In this document: piece by piece, positions 41,397-51,182 of the stretch
Position numbering within the stretch: the stretch's first letter is position 1
Layout of the letters: each line of letters starts with the position of its first letter
Source of the DNA: Ruminiclostridium cellobioparum subsp. termitidis CT1112
GTDB lineage: Bacteria; Bacillota; Clostridia; Acetivibrionales; DSM-1351
Assembly (NCBI RefSeq): GCF_000350485.1
Contig: NZ_AORV01000058.1
Span: 1-64,000 of the forward strand
Direction of reading: 5' to 3'
DNA length: 64,000 nucleotides
Notes under the pieces: generated by a model
Told to the model about the DNA's origin: nothing
Database searches by the model: none
The model's input: the letters and a program-made list of their open reading frames with translations, nothing else
Program-made: the position numbers and the translations under genes

Positions 41397-42206
41397 TTAT
41401 ATGTTTGGCTTTATATCAATAATGGTGTTTTCTATCAGATCAGCGTTTAAGGTTACCAATGAATAATAATTTTCCACCAGTTTCTTGTTGGGCTGGTTGG
41501 TCTCAATCATAACACCGATGCCTACCACTTCGCTGTCAAATTGATTGGCCATCTCGATTATACCCTTTGAAGTTCCCCCGCCCTTCATAAAGTCATCGAT
41601 AAACAAGAGTCTTGAGTTTCTCTTTAATGACTTCATCGGCAGAACCATTGTCTGGATTTTTTTTGCTGAAGCCGAAACATAATTAATATTGACTGAGGCC
41701 CCGTCAGTTGCTTCATTGTAATGACGAACGATTACCAGGGGGACATCCAGATATTGCGCAGTGGCAAAAGCCAGAGGAATACCTTTGGTTTCAACAGTTA
41801 TAACGCAATCCAGCTCCAGTTTTGAAAACTTGCCGGCAAACATCATGGCAATCTTGTTCACCCACTCCGGATTATATATGATATCCAGCATATACAGGTA
41901 TCCGCCTGGCAGGACTCTTTCAGGATTTGATAACTCCTTTGACAACTCTTCAAGGGTCACCTGGATTTCAGCTTCACTCATATAGGGTACATACTTTACT
42001 CCACCAGAAGCGCCTGGAATAGTGCATATATTTCCCATATTATTTTTTTCGAATGTTTTTTGTAATAGGTCAAGATCTTCACTGATAGTGGATTTAGCTG
42101 AACCGAACATTTCAGAAAAATATCCCAGAGTAAAAACCTTATTCGGGTGATCGCACAAGGTTTTAATAATTACGGCAAGTCTTTCATTTCTTTGGATTTT
42201 ATCCAT
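41397..42206 (-). CDS. purR: Purine operon repressor PurR
   Basis: 269 aa. The N-terminal winged HTH at residues 1-75 (RNERLAVIIKTLCDHPNKVF, GSAKSTISEDLDLL) is followed by a phosphoribosyltransferase fold with the PRPP loop LLFIDDFMKGGGTSKG. PRPP binding releases the repressor from PurBoxes. ATG 42206 has GGGGAG seven bases upstream; earlier in-frame ATGs give an unusual extension. It is divergent from murC and upstream of spoVG. Confidence 0.95.
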   Translation of the reverse strand: MDKIQRNERLAVIIKTLCDHPNKVFTLGYFSEMFGSAKSTISEDLDLLQKTFEKNNMGNICTIPGASGGVKYVPYMSEAEIQVTLEELSKELSNPERVLPGGYLYMLDIIYNPEWVNKIAMMFAGKFSKLELDCVITVETKGIPLAFATAQYLDVPLVIVRHYNEATDGASVNINYVSASAKKIQTMVLPMKSLKRNSRLLFIDDFMKGGGTSKGIIEMANQFDSEVVGIGVMIETNQPNKKLVENYYSLVTLNADLIENTIIDIKPNI

Positions 42207-42429
42207 GTTATCTCCCCACATTATTGTTTGCATTAATAATCATTATACAATAAATAATTGAATAATAAAACTCAATTTGCTATTATAATTCGGAAAAATA
42301 ATATTGTAAAGGATTATGAAAAATAATTGTGCCAAAGGTATCATATAATAATTAATGTATTTAAATATTTTTCCTATATCGTATTTTTTTATTCCTTTTA
42401 CATTTGTGTGAAAATAATGTATTATTTTT

Positions 42430-42442
42430 ATGTTCGGAAATT
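42430..42442 (-). promoter_or_regulatory. PurBox-like site between purR and murC
   Basis: Minus-strand ATTTCCGAACAT matches the PurBox consensus AWWWCCGAACWWT except for the last base. A weaker site (TTTTCCGAATTA) lies at about 42289-42300. The spacing is not the usual 16-17 bases, so this is tentative. Confidence 0.3.
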
Positions 42443-42527
42443 CAACCTGTACTAATTTTTTGAAGCGGTGAACTCTCTTGGATTGAGTTTAATAATATAT
42501 AGTATTATCACAGAGGAGTGTTTTCTT

Positions 42528-43931
42528 TTGATTAATAATTCAAACCTTTTAGATTCTGAAAAAATCAAATATGTTCATTTTATAGGCATTGGCGGCTCCA
42601 GCATGAGCGGTCTGGCCGAAATACTTTTAAGCCAGGGCTACAAAGTGTCGGGCTCTGATATAAAATCCTCAAAAGCAACGCAGAAGCTGGAAAACCTGGG
42701 CGCCGGGGTTTCTATCGGACATAGCGCCGAGAATGTCACAGACCCTGATCTGGTGGTTTACACCGTTGCCGTAAAGGAAGATAATCCGGAAATGGTCCGT
42801 TCAAGGCAATTAAATGTGCCGGTTATTGACAGGGCGGAACTGCTTGGGCTGATTATGAAAAGATATTCCTTCGGCATAGCAGTCTCCGGGACCCATGGCA
42901 AAACCACCACGACTTCAATGATCACCACCATAATGCTTGAGGCCGGTACCGATCCCACCGCACATATCGGAGGGGAGCTGGACTCAATTGGCGGCAATAC
43001 AAGAATCGGGAATTCCGAATATTTCATCACAGAAGCCTGCGAATATTACGGCAGCTTCCTTAAGTTTTTCCCGTTCATGGCTGTCATCCTCAACGTTGAA
43101 GTCGATCATGTGGATTACTTCAGGGATCTGCAGCATATAAAGGATACATTCAGGCAATTTATTTCCCTTGTTCCGCCAGACGGTTTTATAATTGCCTGTG
43201 CAGATGATGAAAATGTGCTTTCTGTAATCAACGGTAAAAACTGTAACATAATAACCTACGGCTTAAAAAATCCGGAAGCTATGTGGACCGCAAAAAATAT
43301 ATCCTATAACGATCTGGGCTGTGCCTCGTTCGACGTATACAAGCATGGGGAGAAGCTGGGCTCGGTCGCTCTTTCGGTACCCGGACCCCATAATGTCAGC
43401 AACGCTCTTTCGGCCGTTGCAGCCTGCTATACCTGTGGCTGCGGCATGGAGAGCATAGTTACCGGACTGATGAGATTCGGCGGCAGCCATAAAAGATTTG
43501 AATTGAAGGGTCTTGTTGACGGCATAAAGGTTATCGACGACTATGCGCATCACCCCTCGGAGGTAAAAGCAACTCTGAATGCTGCGGCCAATACCGTACA
43601 CAAGAAAATCTGGTGTGTTTTCCAACCCCACACCTATACAAGGACAAAAGCCTTTATAGATCAATTTTCACAGGCCTTCACAAACGCTGACAACATCATT
43701 GTTACCGATATTTACGCCGCCCGTGAAAAAGACCCGGGTGACATCCATGCCAGCATGCTGGCCGAAAAAATTTCCCAGCAGGGCGGCAACGCAGTCTATA
43801 TGTGCGATTTTCAGGAAATCGCACATTATCTTGATAAAAATGCGCAGCCCGGCGATCTGATACTGACAATGGGCGCAGGAGACATCGTAAGGTGCGGAGA
43901 AATGTTCCTTAACATCAGGGCTAATAAGTAA
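42528..43931 (+). CDS. murC: UDP-N-acetylmuramate-L-alanine ligase MurC
   Basis: 467 aa. The N-terminal Rossmann motif FIGIGGSSMSGLAE, ATP loop SGTHGKTTTTSMITT, EVDHVDYF and DDYAHHPSEVKATL are standard. It adds L-alanine to UDP-MurNAc. The likely start is TTG 42528 with GAGGAG nine bases upstream; earlier in-frame starts add 20 hydrophobic residues unlike the family. It is the only plus-strand gene in this block. Confidence 0.95.
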   Translation: MINNSNLLDSEKIKYVHFIGIGGSSMSGLAEILLSQGYKVSGSDIKSSKATQKLENLGAGVSIGHSAENVTDPDLVVYTVAVKEDNPEMVRSRQLNVPVIDRAELLGLIMKRYSFGIAVSGTHGKTTTTSMITTIMLEAGTDPTAHIGGELDSIGGNTRIGNSEYFITEACEYYGSFLKFFPFMAVILNVEVDHVDYFRDLQHIKDTFRQFISLVPPDGFIIACADDENVLSVINGKNCNIITYGLKNPEAMWTAKNISYNDLGCASFDVYKHGEKLGSVALSVPGPHNVSNALSAVAACYTCGCGMESIVTGLMRFGGSHKRFELKGLVDGIKVIDDYAHHPSEVKATLNAAANTVHKKIWCVFQPHTYTRTKAFIDQFSQAFTNADNIIVTDIYAAREKDPGDIHASMLAEKISQQGGNAVYMCDFQEIAHYLDKNAQPGDLILTMGAGDIVRCGEMFLNIRANK

Positions 43932-44040
43932 GTTTAATGTTACATGTCTTAACACTCGGTACAGTTTAAATTTGTTTTGAAGTTCTAAAAATACATTATA
44001 AAAAAAATTAGATTTCAAGCCTTAGAATATAAAATAACAT

Positions 44041-44282
44041 TAATAGTGTGCGAGGCCTGTATCCATCAATTGGTGTCCGGTTAGAAGCGCTTGCTTGAAA
44101 TTTGTAGGCTTACTCAAGGTACATCGTGCCGTGAAATTGACAGGAGGTCAATTTGAGCAGCACGCGAGACCTGGATGGTCGAGTCGCTGCGACGGCTAAG
44201 AGGTATCTGGAGTAAGCCATACTATTTCAGGCAAGAACTTCGGGGGCAATCAATTGATGGACACGGGCCGGGAACACTATTA
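44041..44282. repeat. MITE-like element, 242 bp, with TA ends
   Basis: The 60-base arms starting TAATAGTGTGCGAGGCCTGT are inverted copies of the right end; both ends carry TA. The centre has further hairpins (TTGAC/GTCAA and GAGTCGCTGCGAC-like). The core (ATTTGAGCAGCAC, GCTGCGAC) matches the element at 56759-57000, which has the same length. The gap 43932-44326 holds this element only. Confidence 0.75.
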
Positions 44283-44326
44283 CTTTAAGTTTGTTCTTAT
44301 TTTTCAGAATTCACAACAGATTTTAC

Positions 44327-44755
44327 TCAAGCCCTGGTCATGGCAAGCTTGATCTCACCCTCGGCAGCAACCTTGCCCTCCACTGTTGCCTTTACCTTTG
44401 CCTTTGTCACACCCAGCTTCGTCATCAGTATTTCAGTCTCCAGTCTCAGCACATCTCCTGGCTGCACCTGATGCTTGAATTTCATGGCTTCTATGCTTGC
44501 AAATACTCCAAGCTTGCCCTTGTTTTCCTCCAGTACAGCGACAGCTATCCCGGCTGTCTGTGCAAGTGCCTCCACGATAAGCACCCCCGGCATTATGGGG
44601 TACTCCGGAAAGTGCCCCTGGAAAAAAGGTTCGTTAACCGTCACATTTTTTATCCCTACTGCTTTTTTTCCAGGTTCCAGTTCAATGATTTTATCTACCA
44701 GCAAAAATGGATATCTGTGCGGAAGGATTTCTTTTATTTCTTTAATAGTAAGCAT
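44327..44755 (-). CDS. fabZ: 3-hydroxyacyl-ACP dehydratase FabZ
   Basis: 142 aa. It starts [20 protein letters not shown] with the catalytic His in PHRYPF and the partner Glu in [13 protein letters not shown], on the hot-dog fold with [11 protein letters not shown]. It dehydrates hydroxyacyl-ACP in fatty-acid elongation. AGAGGTG lies upstream of the ATG. It is a single gene next to murC and a MITE, away from other fab genes. Confidence 0.95.
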   Translation of the reverse strand: MLTIKEIKEILPHRYPFLLVDKIIELEPGKKAVGIKNVTVNEPFFQGHFPEYPIMPGVLIVEALAQTAGIAVAVLEENKGKLGVFASIEAMKFKHQVQPGDVLRLETEILMTKLGVTKAKVKATVEGKVAAEGEIKLAMTRA

Positions 44756-44896
44756 TTCAACACCTCTTAAAAAATTTTATTCAAACTATCTGTAACCTCT
44801 GTCCAATTGATTAACTAATTAGCACTACCAGTTAATTATGACCAGGTAATATATTCTACAGCACTAAAGGAAATTCCTTTTTTGACGTAAATTATT

Positions 44897-46066
44897 TTAT
44901 GAATCTTTGAGCTTTACTATGAATGCGCCGGCAACCGGACGCTCCAGTCCCCTGTCGGAGGGTCTGTTTTTCAGACTGCCCTCCACGAGTATCTGGGAGG
45001 TTGCCCCTCCGTCCAGCATGGCGGCCTCCTTTACACCCAGGCTTATAAGATATTCCGCAAGCTCATTTCCTGTCATTCCCGTGCTGTACCCCGGCTGCCG
45101 TCCGTCAACTACAATGAGTACCATTTTCCCGTCGGCCTTTATTCCTATTGCGGTTCTGGGATCACGGTTCAGCAGCGTACCAACCCACCTGTCCCGGTCG
45201 GGGGCAACAGCTTTCCCGCAGCTGACCAGCATGCTGCCGCAGCTGTAAGCCTGATATGAGCTACCGAATTGCGGCCTGACTTCAATATTTACGGTATCTC
45301 CCTCTTTTATTCCCAATTCATCCGGGAGAGAAGCTTTTTTTCCGTAAAAGCTGATTAGCCGGCTGTCTTTTTTAATTGGTACCTGAGTGACATTTTTATA
45401 CACTGCCGTTACAACATTGTTTTCTATCCTGATTGATGTATTCTTGGCTTCGGCTCTGTTGGAGGAGCCGTATTCGTTGGTGTACAGTATAATGTTTCCG
45501 TTTTTTCCGGTACGGTTGAGACTGTTTATATCTATTCTTTTATCTTTATATGTAAAATATATCTCGGATATGATTTTTTCAAAGCGGGGACCCTTTTCAT
45601 CCATTATAAAGACAGGGTCGTAACCGGTGGCAGCCATATAAAGCTTTCCGTCTATGGCAGCCATTCCCACCGGATCGCCGTATTCATAGAAAAACCCCCC
45701 GTTTACGGCCGCATACGCACCTGTCCTTGCCGCTATTTCAGAAAGCTTTTCAAAGCCGAATACATTATCGAAGGATAAAACCGGTTTGAATTCCACACGC
45801 TCATCCATGGGGTCAAATTCCAGGGTGAATATTTCCTGCTTATAGCCGTTTATTTCAGCGGATATGTGTTTGTACTCTATGGGGAAGGGTCCGGTGTCGT
45901 CAGCAGGGACTTTTCCTGTCTGTGAAGTCTCCTGTGAGCCTGTATTTTCCGCTGCCTCGGGCATATCTTTTTTAAAAAATAAAAAATGCCCTACATAAAA
46001 GATAATGCAGGACAATGCTAACAATGTTATTGTAAATATAATCATTTTCAGATTATTTTTTATCAT
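44897..46066 (-). CDS. Membrane-anchored phosphodiester glycosidase (NAGPA-domain) protein
   Basis: 389 aa. One N-terminal membrane segment at about 8-30 is followed by a Ser/Thr/Glu-rich linker and a NAGPA/DUF2233 domain (about 90-388): YAAVNGGFFYEYGDPVGMAA, DPRTAIGIKADGKMVLIVVD, YSTGMTGNELAEYLISLGVK and MLDGGATSQ. Members hydrolyse sugar-phosphate diester or related bonds at the cell surface. Its start overlaps the FlgJ-like gene end by 14 bases, so they are translated together, although the relation to flagella is unclear. Confidence 0.87.
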   Translation of the reverse strand: MIKNNLKMIIFTITLLALSCIIFYVGHFLFFKKDMPEAAENTGSQETSQTGKVPADDTGPFPIEYKHISAEINGYKQEIFTLEFDPMDERVEFKPVLSFDNVFGFEKLSEIAARTGAYAAVNGGFFYEYGDPVGMAAIDGKLYMAATGYDPVFIMDEKGPRFEKIISEIYFTYKDKRIDINSLNRTGKNGNIILYTNEYGSSNRAEAKNTSIRIENNVVTAVYKNVTQVPIKKDSRLISFYGKKASLPDELGIKEGDTVNIEVRPQFGSSYQAYSCGSMLVSCGKAVAPDRDRWVGTLLNRDPRTAIGIKADGKMVLIVVDGRQPGYSTGMTGNELAEYLISLGVKEAAMLDGGATSQILVEGSLKNRPSDRGLERPVAGAFIVKLKDS

Positions 46067-46451
46067 CTATAACTCCTCCGGCAGCTGTTTCAGAACTGCC
46101 AGTCTTTAAATACTGTTTTGATAACTGCCTGTACATGTAATCCCCCAGGCCGATTCCCTTCTGGGACATTGTTTCGACCAGGGCTTCATCCATCATGGAA
46201 TTGTACATTTCAGTACCATAATCACTCTCCAGATAGCCTGATTTCGGTACTGTAGCTTTCATCTGCTTGTACATCATATTAAGAAAGATACCTTCAAATT
46301 CCTTGCAAACCTGTTTAAGCTGTGCATCATCGCCCTTTTCGGCTGCGGCTTTCAATCTTTTCTCAAAATCACCGTCATTGGATGCAGCTCTGTAGGTTTG
46401 AGCACTGTCAACAGAACTTTTGGTATTGGAATTGATACTGTCAATGCCCAT
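46053..46451 (-). CDS. Rod-binding protein (FlgJ N-terminal domain)
   Basis: 132 aa. It contains the rod-binding motif CKEFEGIFLNMMYKQMKATV with PKSGYLESDYGTEMYNSMMD and GIGLGDYMYRQL. The muramidase half found in proteobacterial FlgJ is missing, as in many Firmicutes. It helps assemble the flagellar rod after FlgF and FlgG, whose genes precede it. Start ATG with GGAGGTTAACAT upstream. Confidence 0.9.
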   Translation of the reverse strand: MGIDSINSNTKSSVDSAQTYRAASNDGDFEKRLKAAAEKGDDAQLKQVCKEFEGIFLNMMYKQMKATVPKSGYLESDYGTEMYNSMMDEALVETMSQKGIGLGDYMYRQLSKQYLKTGSSETAAGGVIDDKK

Positions 46452-46519
46452 ATGTTAACCTCCACGAGTCAATTACCATTATAACATAGTGTATGTCAAA
46501 TAGCTTCTACTTTTGTAAA

Positions 46520-47332
46520 TTATCTCTTCAGGTTATTTGCTATCTGAAGCATGTCATCAGACTGCTGTATAGCTTTGGAATTAATTTCATAAGCTCTCTG
46601 TGCGACAATGAGCTTTACCATCTCGTCAACTATGGAGACATTTGAAGATTCAAGATAGAATTGAGAGATAGTGCTCTTACCCGAGGTATCTTCAATTGCC
46701 TGTACCGGTTCACCGGTTGCCGAGTTTCTTTCAAACAGGTTTTTGCCTACTGCCTCCAGGGCATATTTATTAGGAAAATGAACAACCCCCAGAGTCTGAT
46801 CCAGTGCAACAGTTTCGCCGTCGGCGTTTTTATAGCTTATTGCCCCCTGCGGAGTAACGGTCAGAGTTGATATATCCACATCTGTGTCAAAGACTATTTC
46901 CTGCTCGGCATCATCCAGAACCGAATAACCGTCCGAGGTTGTCAGCTTTCTCATACCATCCTCGGTAACACTGATTTTAAAAGAGCCGTCCCTGGTATAT
47001 CTTACTTCCTCATCAGGACAAAGAATTGTAAAGAAGCCTTCGCCCTCAATTGCAAAATCCAATGAAGAATCGGTTTTGTCGACATTACCGGACTCAAAGC
47101 TGCGGACAGTTGAACTTACCGCTGTACCATGCCCCACCTGCAGATTGACGGGCTTTCCGCTGTCTTCAAGCACATAGGCCCTGTTCATTGTTTCATATAA
47201 AAGATCCTTAAATTCGGCTCTTTCTTTTTTGTAACCGGTTGTATTTACATTTGCCAGATTATTTGAAATAACATCCACATTGAACTGCTGGGCCTTCATT
47301 CCGGAACCTGCCGTCCATAAAGCTCTCATCAT
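46520..47332 (-). CDS. flgG: Flagellar distal-rod protein FlgG (FlhP-like)
   Basis: 270 aa. The start MMRALWTAGSGMKAQQFNVD with NNLANVNTTGYKKER is the flagellar rod N-terminal motif; the C-terminus VDEMVKLIVAQRAYEINSKA is the matching coiled helix. ATG 47332 follows AGGAGG nine bases upstream. It is the second of two rod genes after mbl, equivalent to flhP in Bacillus. Confidence 0.9.
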   Translation of the reverse strand: MMRALWTAGSGMKAQQFNVDVISNNLANVNTTGYKKERAEFKDLLYETMNRAYVLEDSGKPVNLQVGHGTAVSSTVRSFESGNVDKTDSSLDFAIEGEGFFTILCPDEEVRYTRDGSFKISVTEDGMRKLTTSDGYSVLDDAEQEIVFDTDVDISTLTVTPQGAISYKNADGETVALDQTLGVVHFPNKYALEAVGKNLFERNSATGEPVQAIEDTSGKSTISQFYLESSNVSIVDEMVKLIVAQRAYEINSKAIQQSDDMLQIANNLKR

Positions 47333-47401
47333 AGTTTTAATCCTCCTAAAGGAATGTAAGTGTAAAACTTTCAAAAAATATATATGATATTGTTGAATTT
47401 T

Positions 47402-48190
47402 TTATCTGACTACTCCAACTTCATTAACTGCCTTTTCAAGCAGGGAATCATGGGACTGAAGTACTTTCTGATTGGCTTCATATGCTCTCATTACAGTAAT
47501 CATGTCAACCATTTCACTTATGACATTTACATTTGAGCCTTCGCTGAAGCCCTGTAAAACGCTGCCGGTGAAATCGGAGGTTTCGCTTCCGGTGTTTTCC
47601 AGCATATTGTCCCCGAATTTCCGGAGCATGGCGGGATCACTGAACTGGGTTATCCTGAGAGTGTCCACTACCGCGCCGTCCTGAACGATATTTCCCATGT
47701 CGTCAATGGAGAATTGACCGGGCTCCAGGGTTATAGGACCACTTTGCCCCAGAACATAGTTTCCATCTTTAGTCACAAGTTGATTATCTGAATTTAATAC
47801 AAAAGAACCATCCTTTGTATAATACTCTTTTAAGTTGCTGTTATCGGAAGGATCTACAACCCCGACAGTGAAAAACGCAGGACTTGACGTATTGGCTCCG
47901 CCGTTGTCATCTATTGCCAGATCCAGCATGTTATTTGTTTGATTTAACTGGCCTTGAGTAAAATATGTAAATATTTCGCCTACATCACTGCTTAACTCCA
48001 TTGAACCTATATTGGATGAGTTCTTTGTATCATTTATCCTCTTGGTCAACAGATCGGGAAAACTTTCAAATACCACCGTATCCTTTTTATAACCTGCGGT
48101 ATTGACATTTGCCAGGTTGTTTGTAATAACGTCCATTTTTCTGTCATTTGCAAGCATACTCCAGGCTGAAGTATATAACCCTCTAATCAT
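47402..48190 (-). CDS. flgF: Flagellar proximal-rod protein FlgF (FlhO-like)
   Basis: 262 aa. It starts MIRGLYTSAWSMLANDRKMD with NNLANVNTAGYKKDTV and ends with VISEMVDMITVMRAYEANQK, the two halves of the rod coiled coil. It is the first gene after mbl, matching the mbl-flhO-flhP order of Bacillus. AGGAGAATT lies upstream of the ATG. Confidence 0.9.
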   Translation of the reverse strand: MIRGLYTSAWSMLANDRKMDVITNNLANVNTAGYKKDTVVFESFPDLLTKRINDTKNSSNIGSMELSSDVGEIFTYFTQGQLNQTNNMLDLAIDDNGGANTSSPAFFTVGVVDPSDNSNLKEYYTKDGSFVLNSDNQLVTKDGNYVLGQSGPITLEPGQFSIDDMGNIVQDGAVVDTLRITQFSDPAMLRKFGDNMLENTGSETSDFTGSVLQGFSEGSNVNVISEMVDMITVMRAYEANQKVLQSHDSLLEKAVNEVGVVR

Positions 48191-48263
48191 GAGAATTCTC
48201 CTCGTTTAAAAGTCATCAATTGTATATCGGTATTATTTTTAGTTTACTTAATACAAAATTAAC

Positions 48264-48301
48264 TAAAAAGAGTCAGCTTTTATTTATCAAAGCTAACTCT
48301 T
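48264..48301 (-). terminator. Terminator after mbl
   Basis: AAGAGTTAGCTTT pairs with AAAGCTGACTCTT around an AT-rich loop; TTTAG follows on the minus strand. It separates mbl from flgF. Confidence 0.8.
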
Positions 48302-48305
48302 AATA

Positions 48306-49337
48306 TTAATACCTTCTGTAGTTTCCCCTGCTCTCGGACTGCGCTGTTGCCTCAATTGCTTCAATATTATCCAGAGCCTTGCCTGTACCCAGTGCTACGC
48401 AGGATATGGAATCATCCGCAATGATGACATTAATTCCGGTTTTTTCCTGAAGCAGTTTATCCAGTCCGTATATAAGACTTCCACCGCCGGTCATTACTAT
48501 TCCCCTGTCACTTATATCGGCGGCCAATTCGGGCGGTGTGCGCTCCAATACTGAATGAACGGCCTCTATAATGCTTGAGATGGGCTCCTCAAGAGCTTCC
48601 ATCATTTCAGTGGAAGATATGGTTATAGTTTTTGGAAGTCCCGAAATGAGATTTCTTCCTCTTATATCCATGGTAACTTCCTGAACTCTCGGGAAAACCG
48701 TACCAATATTAATTTTCAACTCTTCCGAAGTTCTTTCTCCAATCATGATGTTATGCTTTTTCCGCATATATCTGATAATTGCCTCGTCAAATTTGTCGCC
48801 TGCAACCTTTATGGAGGTGCTGACAACAGTACCTCCCAGCGATATGACTGCTATGTCGGTGGTACCTCCGCCCATGTCTACAACCATGCTTCCGCAAGCC
48901 TTGGCTATGTCTATTCCCGCACCTATGGCAGCTGCGATAGGCTCTTCAATCAAATATGTCTTTCTGGCGCCGGCCTGCATTGAAGCATCTATAACCGCAC
49001 GCTTTTCCACTTCAGTAACACCGCTGGGTACACAAACCATAATTCTCGGCTTAAAAAACTTTCTGCCGCCCGTTACCTTGTTTATAAAATATTTGAGCAT
49101 GCGCTCGGTAATGTCATAATCTGAAATTACGCCTTCTCTCAACGGTCTGATGGCAACTATATTGCCCGGTGTCCTTCCCAGCATCCTTCTGGCTTCTTCC
49201 CCGACCGCTAATAATTTATTGGTATTTTTATCTATGGCAACAACGGAAGGCTCTCTTAATACAATCCCCTTCCCCTTAATATAAACCAGTACTGAAGCAG
49301 TTCCCAAATCAATTCCTATGTCCTGTCCAAAACCCAA
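48306..49337 (-). CDS. mbl: MreB-family cell-shape protein (Mbl)
   Basis: 343 aa, actin fold: FGQDIGIDLGTASVLVYIKG phosphate loop, GGGTTDIAVISLGG, GERTSEELKINIGTV and MTGGGSLIYGLDKLL. It forms membrane-bound filaments guiding wall synthesis. The likely start is TTG 49337 with GGGAG nine bases upstream; the frame runs 16 codons further without a site. The position just before flhO/flhP homologues points to Mbl and not MreB, whose partners mreC/mreD are absent here. Confidence 0.92.
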   Translation of the reverse strand: MGFGQDIGIDLGTASVLVYIKGKGIVLREPSVVAIDKNTNKLLAVGEEARRMLGRTPGNIVAIRPLREGVISDYDITERMLKYFINKVTGGRKFFKPRIMVCVPSGVTEVEKRAVIDASMQAGARKTYLIEEPIAAAIGAGIDIAKACGSMVVDMGGGTTDIAVISLGGTVVSTSIKVAGDKFDEAIIRYMRKKHNIMIGERTSEELKINIGTVFPRVQEVTMDIRGRNLISGLPKTITISSTEMMEALEEPISSIIEAVHSVLERTPPELAADISDRGIVMTGGGSLIYGLDKLLQEKTGINVIIADDSISCVALGTGKALDNIEAIEATAQSESRGNYRRY

Positions 49338-49528
49338 ATATAACAACTCCCTTGAAACAATTTGATAATCTAACAAAATATACATTAACTATATAGATAT
49401 TATATTCTGCATAAAATATTACAAATATTGAAGTTAAAATTATCTATTATTTATATTATCATATTAATTTAATTATGCAATATTTTTGTAAGCTTTTGAT
49501 AAGTATTGATAATTTATTTAAAATCCTG

Positions 49529-51163
49529 TCATATTTTTTCCTTGAGAATTGTTTTCTCATATTGATGGGGTGTCATACCTGTAAACTCCTTGAATACTGT
49601 AAAAAAATATGTATAATTATTGAAACCTGCCTTTGGAGCAAGATCCTTGAAATTTATCCCCTCAGCCAGCATTTGTTTTGCCTGTTCTATCCTTATGCTG
49701 TTCAGATAGTAGGTAAAACCCTCATTACATTCCTCCTTGAAGAGCTTGCTCAGGTATTGGGGCGTGACATTCACCTTTTCAGCCACACTGGAAAGTGAAA
49801 TATCGCTGTGATAGTTATTTATTATATAATCAATGGATTTCTTTATTATCGGGGAATATCCGCTGTTTAATTTATTCTGTTCCAGGACATCCAAAAGTGT
49901 TGTATAGAGAAATTTAAAATAATTCAGGAGCTCTTCCAGATTTTCAAATTTTTTAAAGTCGTCATACGGACTGCTTGTACTGGTGAAAACTTTGCCGGAG
50001 GATATGTTAAACTCTTTTATTACACGGCTGAGCAGGTTTATAAGATCTATGCAGGTCATTTTAACAGTATCAAACGGGCATTTATTCTCCTTCATGCTTC
50101 TGAAAATATCCTCAAGAGTTTTTATTACTCCGTCTTTCTTGGAGCTCCTTATACCACCCAGCAGATTTTTTTCCTCGGCTGCAGACAGACCGGTATTCCT
50201 CCTGGGAGTTTCATTGCATGCCAGCTCCCTTTTCTGTACAATATAATTACTTCCTTTAAAATACCCGTCATCCAGTACTTTTCTGGCTTCCCTGTAATAT
50301 TCGTCAATTTTTGCAGCCACGGGACATATTCCGCTGAGTCCAAAGCTCAGTGTAACATTGAGGAATCTTTTCACAGTTCCTTCTATTGTGCCGATATTGG
50401 TAATAGCTCTGGAATAGATTGCCGCCTCACTTAAGATATCTCCGAAGGACATAAGAAAAATATACTTTCCCTCATCCATGCCCACATATACGGTCTTGCC
50501 GATATCTTCGCAGATGCCGGTCAGAATATTATCCACCGTCTGTATGAAAACAGCCCTCTCCTGGGTGTTGAATTTTTCTTTTATACTGTAAAAATCATCA
50601 ATACGGGATGCGGCAATAATAAGATTTTTATCGTCCAGATCTATTTCATATTCCTTGATTATGGCTGTAAAATTATCCTTCAGATATCCGTTTAAGGAGT
50701 TCATGATAACATTCTTTTGAACCAGAGCCTTTCCTGAAGTGGCCATTTCTCTGATCCTGTCATTTTTCTGCCTCTCCATACTTTCAGTCCTGATGCTGTT
50801 CTTTATTGACTCCAGCATTGAAAGCAGGGATTCGGCATCCATCCTGTATTTTATCAGATAATCCACGGCCCCCTCTTTAAGACTTTGACGGACAAATTCA
50901 AAATCGTCAAAAGCACTGAAGGCTATGATTTTTGCTGACGGCACTATTCTTTTTACCTGATTGATAAATTCAACACCGTTCATACCGGCCATATTCATAT
51001 CGGTAAAAATAATATCAGGCTGCAGTTCCTCTGCCTTTTTAAGCGCATCGGCACCGTTATCGGCCTCTCCGCAGATTACATAACCTTCCTTTTCCCAATT
51101 GATCAAATGCCTCAGATTTATACGTGCTATTGTCTCATCATCAAGAATAAATACTTTAATCAT
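49529..51163 (-). CDS. AraC-type response regulator (YesN family)
   Basis: 544 aa. The N-terminal receiver domain has DDETIARI and phospho-Asp in IIFTDMNMAG (near residue 55). A long central domain (about 135-430) of the YesN type follows, then an AraC HTH pair at about 440-540 (ISLSSVAEKVNVTPQYLSKL, FKEECNEGFTYY). It is 19 bases after the kinase gene and likely activates the sugar ABC operon upstream. The inducer is unknown. Confidence 0.93.
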   Translation of the reverse strand: MIKVFILDDETIARINLRHLINWEKEGYVICGEADNGADALKKAEELQPDIIFTDMNMAGMNGVEFINQVKRIVPSAKIIAFSAFDDFEFVRQSLKEGAVDYLIKYRMDAESLLSMLESIKNSIRTESMERQKNDRIREMATSGKALVQKNVIMNSLNGYLKDNFTAIIKEYEIDLDDKNLIIAASRIDDFYSIKEKFNTQERAVFIQTVDNILTGICEDIGKTVYVGMDEGKYIFLMSFGDILSEAAIYSRAITNIGTIEGTVKRFLNVTLSFGLSGICPVAAKIDEYYREARKVLDDGYFKGSNYIVQKRELACNETPRRNTGLSAAEEKNLLGGIRSSKKDGVIKTLEDIFRSMKENKCPFDTVKMTCIDLINLLSRVIKEFNISSGKVFTSTSSPYDDFKKFENLEELLNYFKFLYTTLLDVLEQNKLNSGYSPIIKKSIDYIINNYHSDISLSSVAEKVNVTPQYLSKLFKEECNEGFTYYLNSIRIEQAKQMLAEGINFKDLAPKAGFNNYTYFFTVFKEFTGMTPHQYEKTILKEKI

Positions 51164-51182
51164 ATTGACCTCTTTAAAGAAA

